The position numbers and the translations under genes were made by a program. This document shows, piece after piece, positions 10,819 to 21,603 of a stretch of 64,000 nt of DNA. Position 1 is the stretch's first letter, and each line of letters starts with the position of its first letter. Source of the DNA: Solen grandis (Eukaryota; Mollusca; Bivalvia; Adapedonta; Solenidae); the NCBI GenBank assembly GCA_021229015.1, contig CM037780.1, positions 70,007,656 to 70,071,655 of the forward strand, given 5' to 3'. The notes below the pieces were generated by a model that saw only the letters and a program-made list of their open reading frames with translations, was not told the origin of the DNA and ran no database searches.

Positions 10819-11660
10819 CAGTGATCACGCGATTCCTTGAGGTCGGATGGGATCTGCAAAAAAACTCGAAGAATCGCCGTATTCGAGGAATCATTTTTGT
10901 GTCAAAATTCAATACATTTACATTTGTTGTAACCTTAACGTCGTCTTTTCATTAATCATTTTGTTACGTTTAGCCTTTAATAATACTTTATAAACATAAT
11001 ATATGTCTAAAAATACAAAAAGTAACATGATCATAGCTTTCATTGTGAGAATTTAGTCAGAAATAAGTTCTTTTTTTACCGATAACATGATTGAAACCCT
11101 TTGTTTTAGATTGTGTATATGGCAGCGTTGCGATTATTTACATTCTTGTAATAAACACTTATACCGTGGTTCTTCAAATTAATGATTACAGAGAAAAAGA
11201 ACAACACTCAAACAATCAAAATCGGCTCCTTTAAAGACAAATAATAATCATGCAGACCAATCACAGTTTGTTACATGATCAGTAGGTGCAAAATAATTTC
11301 TACATGGCCGTGTTGATATAATGATTCACCGATGTACTCTAAGAGGTTTGACAAATGTGTGAAAACGAAAGAAAACCATCTCGACCAAGGTGTTAATTAC
11401 AGGTGTCATAGGGCCGGAGTATGGTTGTCAGGGAGATATAGGTAGGTTTAATATCGACTTCGTGGAATCGCATAGAAATAATATAGGATATACTATCTAG
11501 GGACCAAGGACGGAGCTCGAGGAATCCAAAATCGCATGTTTGAAGAATTGCCCATAAATTTATATAGAATAAGAAGGGCTAAGTCAAGCGACCGGGCTTG
11601 TAGCTTGAGCCATTGCCGGTAACCAATGAATCGCCACATTGAGGAATCGCGTGACCACTG
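10819..11660. mobile_element. Non-autonomous TIR transposon with TA duplication
   Basis: The left end is CAGTGATCACGCGATTCCT and the reverse complement of the right end is CAGTGGTCACGCGATTCCT, one mismatch in 19. TA flanks both ends (10817-10818 and 11661-11662). A 5' CAGTG end with TA duplication is typical of the Tc1/mariner superfamily, pogo/Tigger branches included; that placement is inference. The 842-bp interior holds only short frames and contains sub-terminal CGAGGAATC motifs. It lies in TPGS2 intron 2. Confidence 0.85.
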
Positions 11661-11820
11661 TATTGATAGCTGTGTTTCACTCATCTGACTATCATTGTTC
11701 ATGACATGCTAGTTAGATATCAGCCATAAACATACTTGGCTGAAAGCTTATTCTTGTAGAATGGCATGATTTAATATTTCATCAGTTGTTTTGTTTGTTG
11801 GGTTTAACGTTCAACCGACA

Positions 11821-11990
11821 GTAGTTCAGTCATTTGGATACAATGTCTACTTGAGACAGATATAGTGCTACCACACTGCTGTATCACGTCATAGACATGT
11901 GGCATGATACCACACCCAGTCTCATCACCCTGACTAGTCCTTGCAACTACCCTTATATGCTGAACACCAAGAGAGGGAGCCATACCAGTA
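11821..11990 (+). repeat. Dispersed repeat, partner of 2589-2760
   Basis: It shares ATGTCTACTTGAGACAGA, ATATAGTGCT and GGCATGATACCACAC with the copy at 2589, in the same order. TTGTTTGTTGGGTTTAACG lies just upstream (about 11794), a motif often seen at the end of mollusc repeats. No terminal repeats were found. Confidence 0.65.
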
Positions 11991-12457
11991 CCATTTTTAT
12001 GATTTTTGTTTGTCGCAGCCGGATCATATGTTTTAGGCGCATTTTAGTATTCTTCAATGAATAGGCTTGCTACATTATTATCATTCATTATTCCATTCGT
12101 ATAATTCATGGGTGGCAAAAAGGCATTGCATTCCTTGTCTTTTTTTTTTATTATAAACCTGGCTTATTTTTTTTTTTTTTTTATTGCTTTAGCAGATGCG
12201 ATAACAACAAGAGCTGTCCCAAGATGGCGCGCTCTACTTGTCTGAGTGCTGGATAGAATAATGTTAGCTGTTATTATTTTAAGTCAATCTCATTAAAATC
12301 AGATTCAGTTTGCTAACTGAATCTGACCACATCGTACAGAAGGTCATCTCAGATTGACCTTTGTATAAGCCAGTCAAATCGGGGGCTACAGAATCGTTTG
12401 GTATATCAGGGGGAAATAACCGCATCAATCTCATAATAGGGTAGAAAGATGTGTAAG

Positions 12458-12555
12458 CGGCCGGGTAGCTCATTCTGTAGAGTGGTAGCTCATTCAGTAG
12501 AGCATTCAGCCTGTAAGCAAAAGGCCCCAGGTTTGAGTCCCAGTCAAGCTGCACA
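12458..12555 (+). pseudogene. tRNA-like, tRNA-derived sequence
   Basis: A-box-like TAGCTCATTCAGTAGAG and B-box-like GGTTTGAGTCC sit at about tRNA spacing. GTAGCTCATTCTGTAGAG is duplicated in front, which spoils the acceptor and D-arm geometry. The anticodon loop cannot be read with confidence (CTGTAAG region). The sequence is flanked by repeat-like DNA, so I treat it as the head of a tRNA-derived repeat and not as a working tRNA gene. Confidence 0.6.
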
Positions 12556-12751
12556 TTTTTCTCACCCTGTGAAAAATGTTTTACCAAAGTCAGTCAGAAC
12601 ATGCTATTTAGTTAGTTTAAAATCTAACACTTGTTTATGCATATAAATTACTTTAAAGGTCAATCTAACGTGACCCCTAATGCGATGTGAGATCCTAATC
12701 GCGGATAGTAGAGGAATGCAAATTAGGATATAATTTTAATGAGGTTGTATT

Positions 12752-12949
12752 TTAACCCTTTCCCTCATATATACCCATTTTGACGCCCTCAATAGGTATC
12801 ACATAAAGCCTGATCTGCAGAAAACCAGTTAAACCTTACCAAATTTAATTATAAAGTCCTCATTTCCAGACCACTGAGGAGCAGCGAACAGCATAAAACC
12901 TGATCAGCCTGCGAGTTTTCATGGTGACCTCTATGAGGGAAAGGGTTAA
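12752..12949 (-). mobile_element. TTAA-flanked hairpin MITE, copy 3, one hairpin arm lost
   Basis: Reverse orientation, TTAA at both ends (12752-12755 and 12946-12949). Compared with the copy at 34268, about 43 bp are missing between GCGAGTT and TTTTCATGG. This removes the second arm of the central hairpin. Length is 198 bp against about 242 for full copies. Confidence 0.85.
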
Positions 12950-13222
12950 GTGTTAACATAAAGAACATACGACATAAGGTATTGAGCCCAAAAACATATG
13001 AGAAGTTTCAATCCCCTAGCTAGTACTTACTGAGTTAATGAACAGTAAAGAAAAATCTAGGTTGAAATGGGGCTTAACTGTACAAAAATGTAACAATAAG
13101 AGTTACATGCCCTTTTGAATTTTTTTCAAACTTTGAAAGTGATCAAGCATTCCAACCTTGTAGTGAATATCTTTAACAGTTTTGGAGAATTTTATTTTAA
13201 CCAGTACAGAAAATTCTAAGTC
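12950..13222 (+). repeat. Dispersed repeat, left of an inserted family A copy
   Basis: It contains GGGGCTTAACTGTACAAAAA, AGTTACATGCCCTTTTGAA and GATCAAGCATTCCAACCTTG. Closely similar phrases recur right of the inserted element at 14145-14245 (GGGTATAACTGTGCCAAAAC, AACAAGCATTCCAAGTTTG). Confidence 0.65.
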
Positions 13223-14141
13223 AAACAAGAGGGCCATGATGGCTCTGAATTGCTTACCTGAAAAACATTGCCCTAAATGCCATTTATTGTATTATGAATT
13301 ATATTGAATACATAGTCTATGCAGAAGCTCTAATAAGTCTATATATAAAATCAAGTGACTCAAAGGGCGGGGGTCAATTTTGAAACCAGGGCCATGATTT
13401 GAACAGACTTGGATGAGATCCACAAGTAAACATCTTAACTCTAGGCTTTGAGAATTCTGAGAAGATCTTTTGAAGGTTTTCTTATACAAGTCTATGTAAA
13501 AGCAAATGACCCCCCTAGGACAGGGCCAATTTTGATCCCAGGGCCATGATTTGATCAAAATTGGTAGATGTTCATTAGGCCATGTTACTCACCAAATATT
13601 AATCTCTAGGCCTTGTGGTTTCTGATTTTTTCCTGAATAAGTCTATGTAAATTCAAGTGACCCCTGATGCAGGGCCAAATTTTGACCCAAGGGCCATTGT
13701 TTGAACAAAACTGGTTGAGGTCTACTAGGCCATGTCACACACCAAATACATGTCTAAACTCCAGGGTCATGATTTGAACAAACTTGGTAATGGTCCATAA
13801 GCCAATGTCACACACCATATTATCTAAGCTCTAGGCCTTGTGGTTTTAGAGAAGAAGATTTTTAAAGATTTCACTTAAAAAATCTATTTTTAGCTCCTGT
13901 GACCCAGATACATGTATGCAACGGACCAGAACCATATAAAACTTTGGTATAGCTTCATGCAAGGAACATCCCAGGCAATTTTGATCAAATTTGGTTAAGT
14001 GGTTTAATTAGGAGGAGATGTTGTTTAAAGTAAATTGTTGACGCCGGACGCATGGACACATGCACAGACAATGGACAATCGCCAGACAAAAGGCGATCAC
14101 AATAGCTCACCATGAGCACATTGTGCTCAGGTGAGCTAAAA
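13223..14141 (+). mobile_element. Palindrome-ended long repeat (family A), 0.9-kb copy
   Basis: This is the best-preserved copy. The 5' end is AAACAAGAGGGCCATGATGG and the 3' end is GCTCACCATGAGCAC, ATTGTGCTCAGGTGAGC, TAAAA. The interior has units of about 130-165 bp with CAGGGCCATGATTTGAACA, TAGGCCATGTCACACACCAA and CTCTAGGCCTTGTGGTT. An antisense GCGATCGCC-like stretch lies just before the hairpin. It serves as the undisturbed reference for a MITE insertion site in the copy at 21604. Confidence 0.8.
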
Positions 14142-14500
14142 AGGGGGTATAACTGTGCCAAAACAAATTTTAGGGTTACCTGCCTTATTGAAATGAGTTC
14201 TCCTTCTGATAGTGAACAAGCATTCCAAGTTTGAAGTTTTTGAGAAACTGACCTTAACAAAAACTTAACCAGCCATGAAAGTTATAAGTTGAAAAAGGGC
14301 CATAAGTTTGCCAAAATATTCTTAGATTACCTGCCCAGATGAAATGGGTTCTTTTTATGATAGTGAACAAGTATAACAAGTTTGGAGTGATTATGTTTGA
14401 AGGTTATGGAGAAATGGACCTGAATGCAAACCTTAAGCAACACTGCCACACAACAGCCGCCAGCAAGAGGTCAGGATGACGACAATAGCTTCATTTTTTT
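14142..14500 (+). repeat. Dispersed repeat, right part
   Basis: Two units of about 140 bp with ATAACTGTGCCAAAACAAA / ATAAGTTTGCCAAAATATT and GATAGTGAACAAGYAT (Y = C/T). It resembles 12950-13222, which lies on the other side of the family A copy. A T-run follows at about 14495. Confidence 0.6.
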
Positions 14501-14509
14501 TTTTTTTCG

Positions 14510-16060
14510 AAAAGTAGAGTAATAAACCTTATTATATTATCATACAAGTTGACATGGACTCAGCTTCATAATTTTTGTCAGCTTTACACATGGTTTCAGT
14601 AAACATTAGTAAACTTAATCTTTATATAAAGGTTATGTACACCAATCATGTGACATCAAAGTTTTGCATTCATTTATTATTAACAAAGTTTTGGTAAAGT
14701 GATATATCATTAGATGAGCCATACTTATTTGTTATATCAAATTTATTATGCATGCATAATATGAAATTTAATGCAACCCTTTTACACTGTCCCTTGCACA
14801 AGTAAATGAACTCTAAAATGACAAAAATACTTTGTTCTTATATAAATATGGCAATGAGTCACCTTCATGGCCTGGAGGACATTAACCTTGTCATAAGAAA
14901 TCTATCCGTTGATGGCCGGGCCACCTGAAAAGGAAACCCTGAGCTGATCGACAGAAGCAGGAAGGTCAACACAAGGTGGATCCAGAAAGTCCTGGGAAGA
15001 AATAATAGAGGAGGACCTCCAAGCTTCAGGCCCAACACTAGGGAATGCAAGGGATAGACTGAGAAGGAATCCTATAATCCAGTAGACAAACACATAAAAT
15101 GAAAGCTGACCTGATGACCTGAATTGGATGTGAGTCACATGTAAGCAGACACAAACTTGTTTGCATGTTTCAGAAATGCAGACTTTGATAGTTAAATTCA
15201 AGACAAATAAATTTGCTTAACTAATTAAATTCTGATAAAGTTGGAATGTCAATAAATACAAATGAAACTCAGACACTGAAAAACAGAAGAAGAGAAGGTA
15301 ATTTTTGTGTCATGTCTTAAACATCTATCACAAAGCAGAAAAAAACCATTACAGTTTTACCATTTCTGTAACCCGTTGTCAAAGTTGAAGGACAAAAAGG
15401 TTTTACTCCCCGAAATCTGCCCAATAAATATAAAACCCAACTCCCCTAGATATGCAACACATTGTCTCATTGCAATTAAATCTTACAGCTGAGTTATTTG
15501 AGATTCCTTTAAACTAGGGATAAGTCACAGCCTGGACAAGAAAATCAAGCACCATGACTTCTCACCTCAAAGTGTAACTTTGACCTTAGAGCTAGAAACC
15601 CAACTCTTGTGTGCTACACACAATCTCATTGAGGCAAACCTTACTGTAAATTATTTTTTGAGAATCCTGTGACCAATGTCTGAGTTACAGTCTGGACAAG
15701 TGAAGTCTCTTGATTAGACACATAAAACAAACACAAGCACCGCAAACATCAGTCACCATTATGGCAACTCATCATATTGAGCTCCACAAGCTGTCTCTAC
15801 AAAGAGGACAAACATTTGATGAAATCTGAAACTCATCATGACACAACTCCAGTTATTTCCAGTTTAAGTCACCAATTATCAAAATAAACTCATGATGTAG
15901 ATTCCAAAGAAATTACGTCACTGCATATTACCACCATTTGCATGTAATTTGATTTCTATGAAAACAACTTAGCACACAAATGACAAGCTGTGAGGCACAC
16001 ATTTCATCACTTTTGTTTGTGAAAGAAGTGGAAACAAAAACAACCACAAGTACATGCATG
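14510..16060. other. Unassigned intronic sequence
   Basis: Nothing is firmly recognised. On the minus strand at 14865-15060 two acceptor-like sites precede a short open stretch, but no family similarity was seen. TPGS2 needs no exon here because the flanking exons join in phase. Confidence 0.4.
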
Positions 16061-16065
16061 TTTAT

Positions 16066-17038
16066 AAGGGCACTTCAAAAAGTTCTCAGACTCACCTTAA
16101 AGAGAAAATTGATATTGTTTTTTTTTTCTTTTTGGAATATAACAATTTGATATTGTTTACAATTATAATACAAGGCCATATAACTTTATCCAACAAATCT
16201 GATGTATCTGCTGTTTTCCACAGGCAGATGATATAATTCTGATAAGGTAGCAATAATCTGCAAAATTGACAAAAACAAAATCAAAGCTTGTATCCAATAT
16301 CTTTATATTTAAAAGGGATGTACACCAAGTAAAACATGATGAAACAACAAGATATTTTGAGAATTCTTTTAGATAGTTTTCAGGCTGACCAAGACAAATA
16401 CTTAAAGAGAATTGTGACCTAAGATGGGACATGGGATCACCTCCATGTCTCAAAGCAAACTGTAAACATCATGGGTCTCAACCTCCAAAAATGCTCAAGT
16501 AAGGTGCATTTGTTGGCAAGGTATTGACTTCTGTTTTCAGGGAATGTGAGTGAGTGCTCATGATTGTCTTCTTGCAAAAGGCTCAGACCTTTAATTGGAC
16601 CTATTCTGCATCAGAACTGCAACAGCTGGAAGAAGCCATCAAAATTAAATGACAATGATAGCTTCTATCTTGCATACTGTTGCTGCACGACAATGCTTTG
16701 GTCCACAAAGCAGCATCAGAAGCTGAGAGATGAGACTTTGAACTGTGCCCCATGCCCCTTACTCAATGGATTTCAGACCATCTGACCTTTTCCCTTTCTG
16801 AAATCCCACATTCTTGGTTGCTACTTTCAAAGTGATGTTGATGTTATTCATACTGTTTTAGGGTATTTTGAAGTTCAAGATGCAACCTTCCTTCAAGAAG
16901 GGAAGGGACTGCAATGCTAATGAACAATATTGGGCTGAGTGCACAGAGGTTCATAGAGATTTTAAGTTGAACAATAATGCATGAATGATGACCTCTCCTA
17001 GGAATATTCCTAGAGAGGCTGACAATTTTTTAAGCACC
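16066..17038 (+). pseudogene. Decayed mariner transposon
   Basis: The left end GGGCACTTCAAAAAGTTCTC (16068) and the right end, which reads GGTGCTTAAAAAATTGTC in reverse, form degenerate TIRs. The plus strand keeps scattered mariner transposase pieces in shifting frames. These include LLHDNA (about 16679, the second catalytic Asp region) and PYSMDFRPSDLFPF (about 16756, corresponding to the usual YSPDL...SDF third-Asp region). Upstream pieces such as TAGRSHQN are out of frame. With many frameshifts and stops it cannot encode an enzyme. It is clearly older than the mariner at 24337. Confidence 0.75.
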
Positions 17039-17039
17039 A

Positions 17040-19384
17040 AGCTGGAAAAAGTTGGTGGACCTTGGGAAGGACCTTAAGTGTTGGGAATCAGTTCGAAAAA
17101 AACAACAACAGAATTGTCAATTAATCAACTCATCTTTCTGTCTTATAAATTATTTTTCAGTGAATTTAATACAATAATACTATAAAACTCTTTATTTCAT
17201 GTAGACTGTACTAAGAATTACAAGTTTGTGTAAAATTTTTTAAAAGATATCAAAACAGAAATAAAAAAATGCCTTTGTAATCATTTGTACTCTTTGATCA
17301 TAATTTTCACAGATGATGTCAAACTATACATTCAGAAATAAGCTTACATTACCTTGTTACCAACCAAAACCGGTTACTGTCTAAAATCATAAAATGTAAA
17401 ATTTGTTGATGAATAAGAAATCATTGCAGATGATTAATCAGTGTGGTATTCATTTTCGATTATCAACAAATTGATTAATTAGTCCAACACTAGAATGAAG
17501 TCAAATTTCCAGAAGAGATAATTCAAACATCCCTTGCCTAAACACTGTTATCTGGTCAGGAATCCCTAAATGCCTGATTAAAGTGGAAATGACTGCACAG
17601 TGTTCTGGGGAGAAAGACTGGAAGAGGTATTTGATGGCAAGAAAGCCAAGCATGAAGATCTAGATCGTCAGGAAGTGCAGAGAGAAAGACAGGAAAACAC
17701 AAAGCTTTGTTCCCAGTAGATGTCAGATGCAGTCAGGCTTCCTGTTCTGCCTTCCCATAACAGACAGTTTGGAAGATATTCAGGTAGTGCACCCCAAGTC
17801 TGAGGGTGTACTGAGCTATGGGGTAACACCTGATTACAGCTGAGCACTCAACTGACAATGTCTATGTTATGCAAACCTGTCTGTATGTGAAAACAAGAGC
17901 ACTGCAAGTCTGAGCATTATGAGCCCCAAGAACAAGAAACTCCTTAAAGAAGCTTCAGAGGTCAGGGTGAAGAATGTATAGTTGTGAATAAGTTAATACA
18001 CATTTTCAAAGGAATTCTTTTCTTATTTATCAACGACAACCCTTGTAAAAATTAAGGCTTTGAGCGGTTTTTTCTAACGGACAGATTTTTCTAAAATTTT
18101 GCATGTAAGTACTTCAGACTTTAACTAAAAGATATATGAATTAAAAATAGGGGGTCACCATGCTTGTTTTAGAGATCAGGTTATGGTAGAGCATCACTTT
18201 TTGCTAAAATTTGTTGAAAAAACATGGAAGTAAAAAATAAGAAAAATTCATTTCTAAATACTGTAACAGAATATTAAAATGATATTTTTTAAATATTTTT
18301 ATCACCAATTGTAACTTTTGATGTATTCCATAAGTTACAGTTAAAAATACTGTCAAATATGCATTGAAAATACAAAATGGGCATAAAATCTCATTTGTGC
18401 CCAGACCAAAATGTATACAAAAAGTATCCCAAAACTGTAAAATTTTATATATATTTTTCAAATAATAAAAAAGTTCAACGGGTAGCATTCTTTTATTTTT
18501 TCTGAGTCAGTTCTCTGATATAAATGCTTTCTGAAAATGTAAAAAATACATACCTCACCAGATTTGTTTTTTAACTTAAACTGTTTGTTTTTTTTATTGA
18601 AATTTTATCCAAATTTGCATAAAAACATTAAAATGTGACTTTTGTAACTTTAAAATTTGACAGATATACTTTTGATGATATTCTTAACACACGAATCTTA
18701 AAATTTGGGCTTTCTTCTATCAGTCTACTTAAAATAAATGAGAAATTCAAAAAAATTTTTTACCAAAATCAAAATCAGCTGTAATCCGCTGAAACGTCCT
18801 TAAAGAGGAATACCAATTTTATTCCATTGGTTTTTCAGTGATATACCAGTGGTAAATTTCTCTGGTATTCTACTGAAATTTCAGTTTAACATAACCCCAT
18901 CTGATTTGTCCACTGTTTTAAAATTCACACCATTAGTACTTTCAGACAGTTCTTTTCATATTATTGGACGACAGCAGATTGCATAAGTTCTCCTGCTGTC
19001 ATATACTGTCCTGTTAAATTTAAAAATTACTTTGGGAGATTATGTATGAATAATTTTGGGTTAAGGCCCTTAACTCTGCTGAAATACTTTAGGAAATAAG
19101 TACAGTACAAGATTTTGTGATAAACAGATGATGGACACACAACCCTACAAAACAATATGTCTCACCTCATATTTATCAAACCTTTATGCAGGACTGCACA
19201 TCAGTATCAATCCTCCATACAAGTATAAAGAAATTCCTAAGAATAACAAGCATTCTGAAAGTATTGGTGAGGCAATACTAAGTCTCCTACTGGCAAATAG
19301 AAAACTAAGAACCCCTGCCCCTCTTCACAAACAAGTCAATTATTTGATCAATACTTTTGATGAAAGTCAAAACGACAATAAATA
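17040..19384. other. Unassigned intronic sequence
   Basis: AT-rich, with no recognised gene, repeat end or RNA. The segment 17520-17850 is less AT-rich and may be an old, unrecognisable coding relic. AACAAGAGCACTGCAAG at 17894 resembles starts of other dispersed repeats but no end was found. The frame at 18204-18488 (minus) is low-complexity. Confidence 0.4.
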
Positions 19385-20390
19385 TCAAAAAGTCCAGAAA
19401 ACTGCTATTTTAAAGAAACTTTCTAAGACCAAGGCCCTTAGTTTTGTCATAAATCAGTGGACCGGAAAAAAACTCGATCTTGATCTGTAACTCATGGCTG
19501 TAGACTGACATACCAAATATTAGATCCATATCTGCAAACGTTTAGAAAACAAAAGTTGTCAGAACGACACATATGCCCCCCTATGCTCCCCCCACTCCCA
19601 TCACTGTGACCTTGACCTTTGACCAAGTGACCCCAAAATCAATAGGGGTCATCTACTAGTCATGACCAATCACCCTATGACGTTTGAGGAATGTGGGCCC
19701 AAGCATTCTCCAGTTATTGATCGGAAATGATTTTCACATTTGAGGTCACTGTAACCTTGACCTTTGACCAACTTACCAAAAAATCATTAGGGGTCATCTA
19801 CTAGTCATGACCAATCACCCTTTAAAGTTTGAGGAATGTGGGCCCAAGCGTTATGCCATTACTGATCAGAAACAAAGTGCACAGTCTACCAACAGACAGA
19901 CTGACAGTCTGGCCATTGACATCCAACCGACCGACATTTGCAAAACAATATGCCCCCTCTTCTTCAAAGAGGGGGGAGGGGGGATAAAAAGCTCAGGAAA
20001 ACTATTTTAAAGAAATTTTTCTAAGTCCATGGCCCATAATTTCATCAAAAATCAGTGGACCAAAACAAAACTCGAATTTGATCTGTAACTCATGGTGGAA
20101 GACTGATGTACTAAATGTCAGATCCATGTCTGCAAGTGTTTAGAAAAGAAGTCAGGAAAACTGCTTTTTTAAGTCCATGTCCAAGGCCCGTAATTTTGTT
20201 AAAAATCTGTGGACCGGAATGAAACTCAAATTTGATCTGTAACTCATGATGGTAGACTCACAGACCAAATATTAGATCAACATCTACAAGCATTTAGAAA
20301 AATAGTCCAGAAAATGTGTGTGACTGACAGATGGACAGATTGCAAACCTATAAACCCTTAGCCGATGCTGGTAGGGGACTAATAAAGGAA
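19385..20390 (+). repeat. Composite repeat with ~165-bp and ~150-bp units
   Basis: Three units carry AAAATCAGTGGACC (or close variants) and GATCTGTAACTCATG (19388, 19985, 20155). Between them are two units with GTGACCTTGACCTTTGACCA and TCATCTACTAGTCATGACCA (19608, 19750). The composite ends with GACAGATGGACAGATTGCAA, CCTATAAACCC, GGTAGGGGACTAATAAAG. That terminus is shared with elements ending at 23596 and 44012. The frame 19128-19490 runs into the first unit and is not considered a gene. Confidence 0.7.
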
Positions 20391-20947
20391 AGTTTATCTA
20401 CATAAACAATATTGTTAATGATCAAATGGACAGACAATCCCCACATGCAATACCATAGCACCCAAAAGTAAAAAAAGGTAATTAAAAAAAATATATCATC
20501 CATATTCTTTGAATATTATGTAAATATATACTTGAATTACTCATTTTTATCTCAAACCCATGGATAACAAAAATGCAAAGTTATGATTTTTATCATATAA
20601 CAAAAACTAAATATTACAATAAGCAACATGTCAGCCATGTGTTTCATTGCTGATAGAGGTTCACAGGATCAGGTTAATTTTTTTTAGTAAAAACAACTAA
20701 CATACGAGTACCAGTACACTAGGGGTGAAAGTTAGAGAATGTTAAACTGCTGAAAGAAAGACATTTCTGAAGATAAACAATCCGGCTTTATCCGGAAAAC
20801 TTTTACCTCACATACTGATGATTTGGGGAAAACAGGTTGATCCCTATTATTTTGGCAGTCTTCAGAAAGGGTGCGTAATATACTAAACTGAAGAGAAATC
20901 CAGGAAAGAAAGATAAAAAGGTCAATACTGAAGCAAGGGGTCTGTAC

Positions 20948-21111
20948 CTTGGCCTGCTGACTGAGGCCGATGTCTGTGAGGGCATACTGCCACTGTGGGA
21001 GACCCAGATGCATGATGAGGAGGCGATAGTATGAAGTAAACGTGTCCGTGATGTAGTGCCAGGCCAGGGCTCGGTCCAGGAACCAGATCTCTACCTTTGG
21101 GTCTGAACCAC
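20948..21111 (-). CDS. TPGS2: TPGS2 exon, conserved core
   Basis: The 164-nt exon lies between acceptor ATACGGCAG and donor AAG|GTACAG on the minus strand. It begins with two bases that complete a Gly codon and encodes GSDPKVEIWFLDRALAWHYI followed by TDTFTSYYRLLIMHLGLPQW and QYALTDIGLSQQAK. The vertebrate TPGS2 core, as remembered, contains EIWFLDRAL, TDTFTAYYRLL and HLGLPQWQYA at the same positions, so the match is close to diagnostic. This segment is the C-terminal part of the SMI1/KNR4-like region. No stop or frameshift interrupts it. The exon carries the strongest homology signal for a host gene in the window. Confidence 0.97.
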
Positions 21112-21603
21112 CTGCCGTATAAAACATTTTAATGTTTACTATTTCTCCATGGTGCAAAGGTGATCCAAATGATCCTTCACTGATACACACAGTTTTAGTA
21201 TGTTGGTTGTGACTTAAATATTGAAAAACAATTTTGTATCAGTTTGTTTATGTCCAATTCTCAGTAAATATACTTATTTAATTGTATGTAATAAAAATAG
21301 GATACAATAAATTAAATACAAACCAAAATCAACAAATGGAAACATTAGAAAGAAAACATACATAGATATAAATTATAGAATTCACATAAAGACAAATGTG
21401 GTGATACCAACCTGCATCACCTATTTCCCTACAACAGCTGAATAATTGTAGTATAATTATAATTGCAACAAAATTAATGTTATCTGCTTTTATCCAATGG
21501 CAATTATTCTATTCCCACGTTATCATACTTATTATGATAAACAGAGTTTAAAAGTGGCTACACTTCCAATCTTGTTGTTATTTTTGCATTGTGACATACA
21601 TTA

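Larger units (their letters stand above)
9085..20947 (-). other. TPGS2: TPGS2 intron 2 (11.9 kb, repeat-filled)
   Basis: The donor is AAG|GTACAG at 20947 and the acceptor is CTTCCAG ending at 9085. The phase is 0 on both sides, so no exon is missing between them. The intron contains family A copies, a TA-flanked TIR element, a tRNA-like sequence, a TTAA MITE, a decayed mariner and a 165-bp unit repeat. Stretches 10431-10816, 11991-12200 and 20391-20947 hold nothing I recognise. Confidence 0.85.

Noticed and set aside
12458..12555. Functional tRNA gene
   Set aside because: The D-arm region is duplicated and the acceptor ends do not pair convincingly; it fits a tRNA-derived repeat better.
14865..15060. 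Extra TPGS2 exon on the minus strand with acceptor-like sites
   Set aside because: The exons at 20948 and 8945 join in phase 0 with continuous homology, and the peptide here resembles nothing in TPGS2.
20732..21190. 152-codon single frame as a stand-alone gene
   Set aside because: Only 20948-21111 shows homology and it is bounded by splice sites; the rest is intron read-through.
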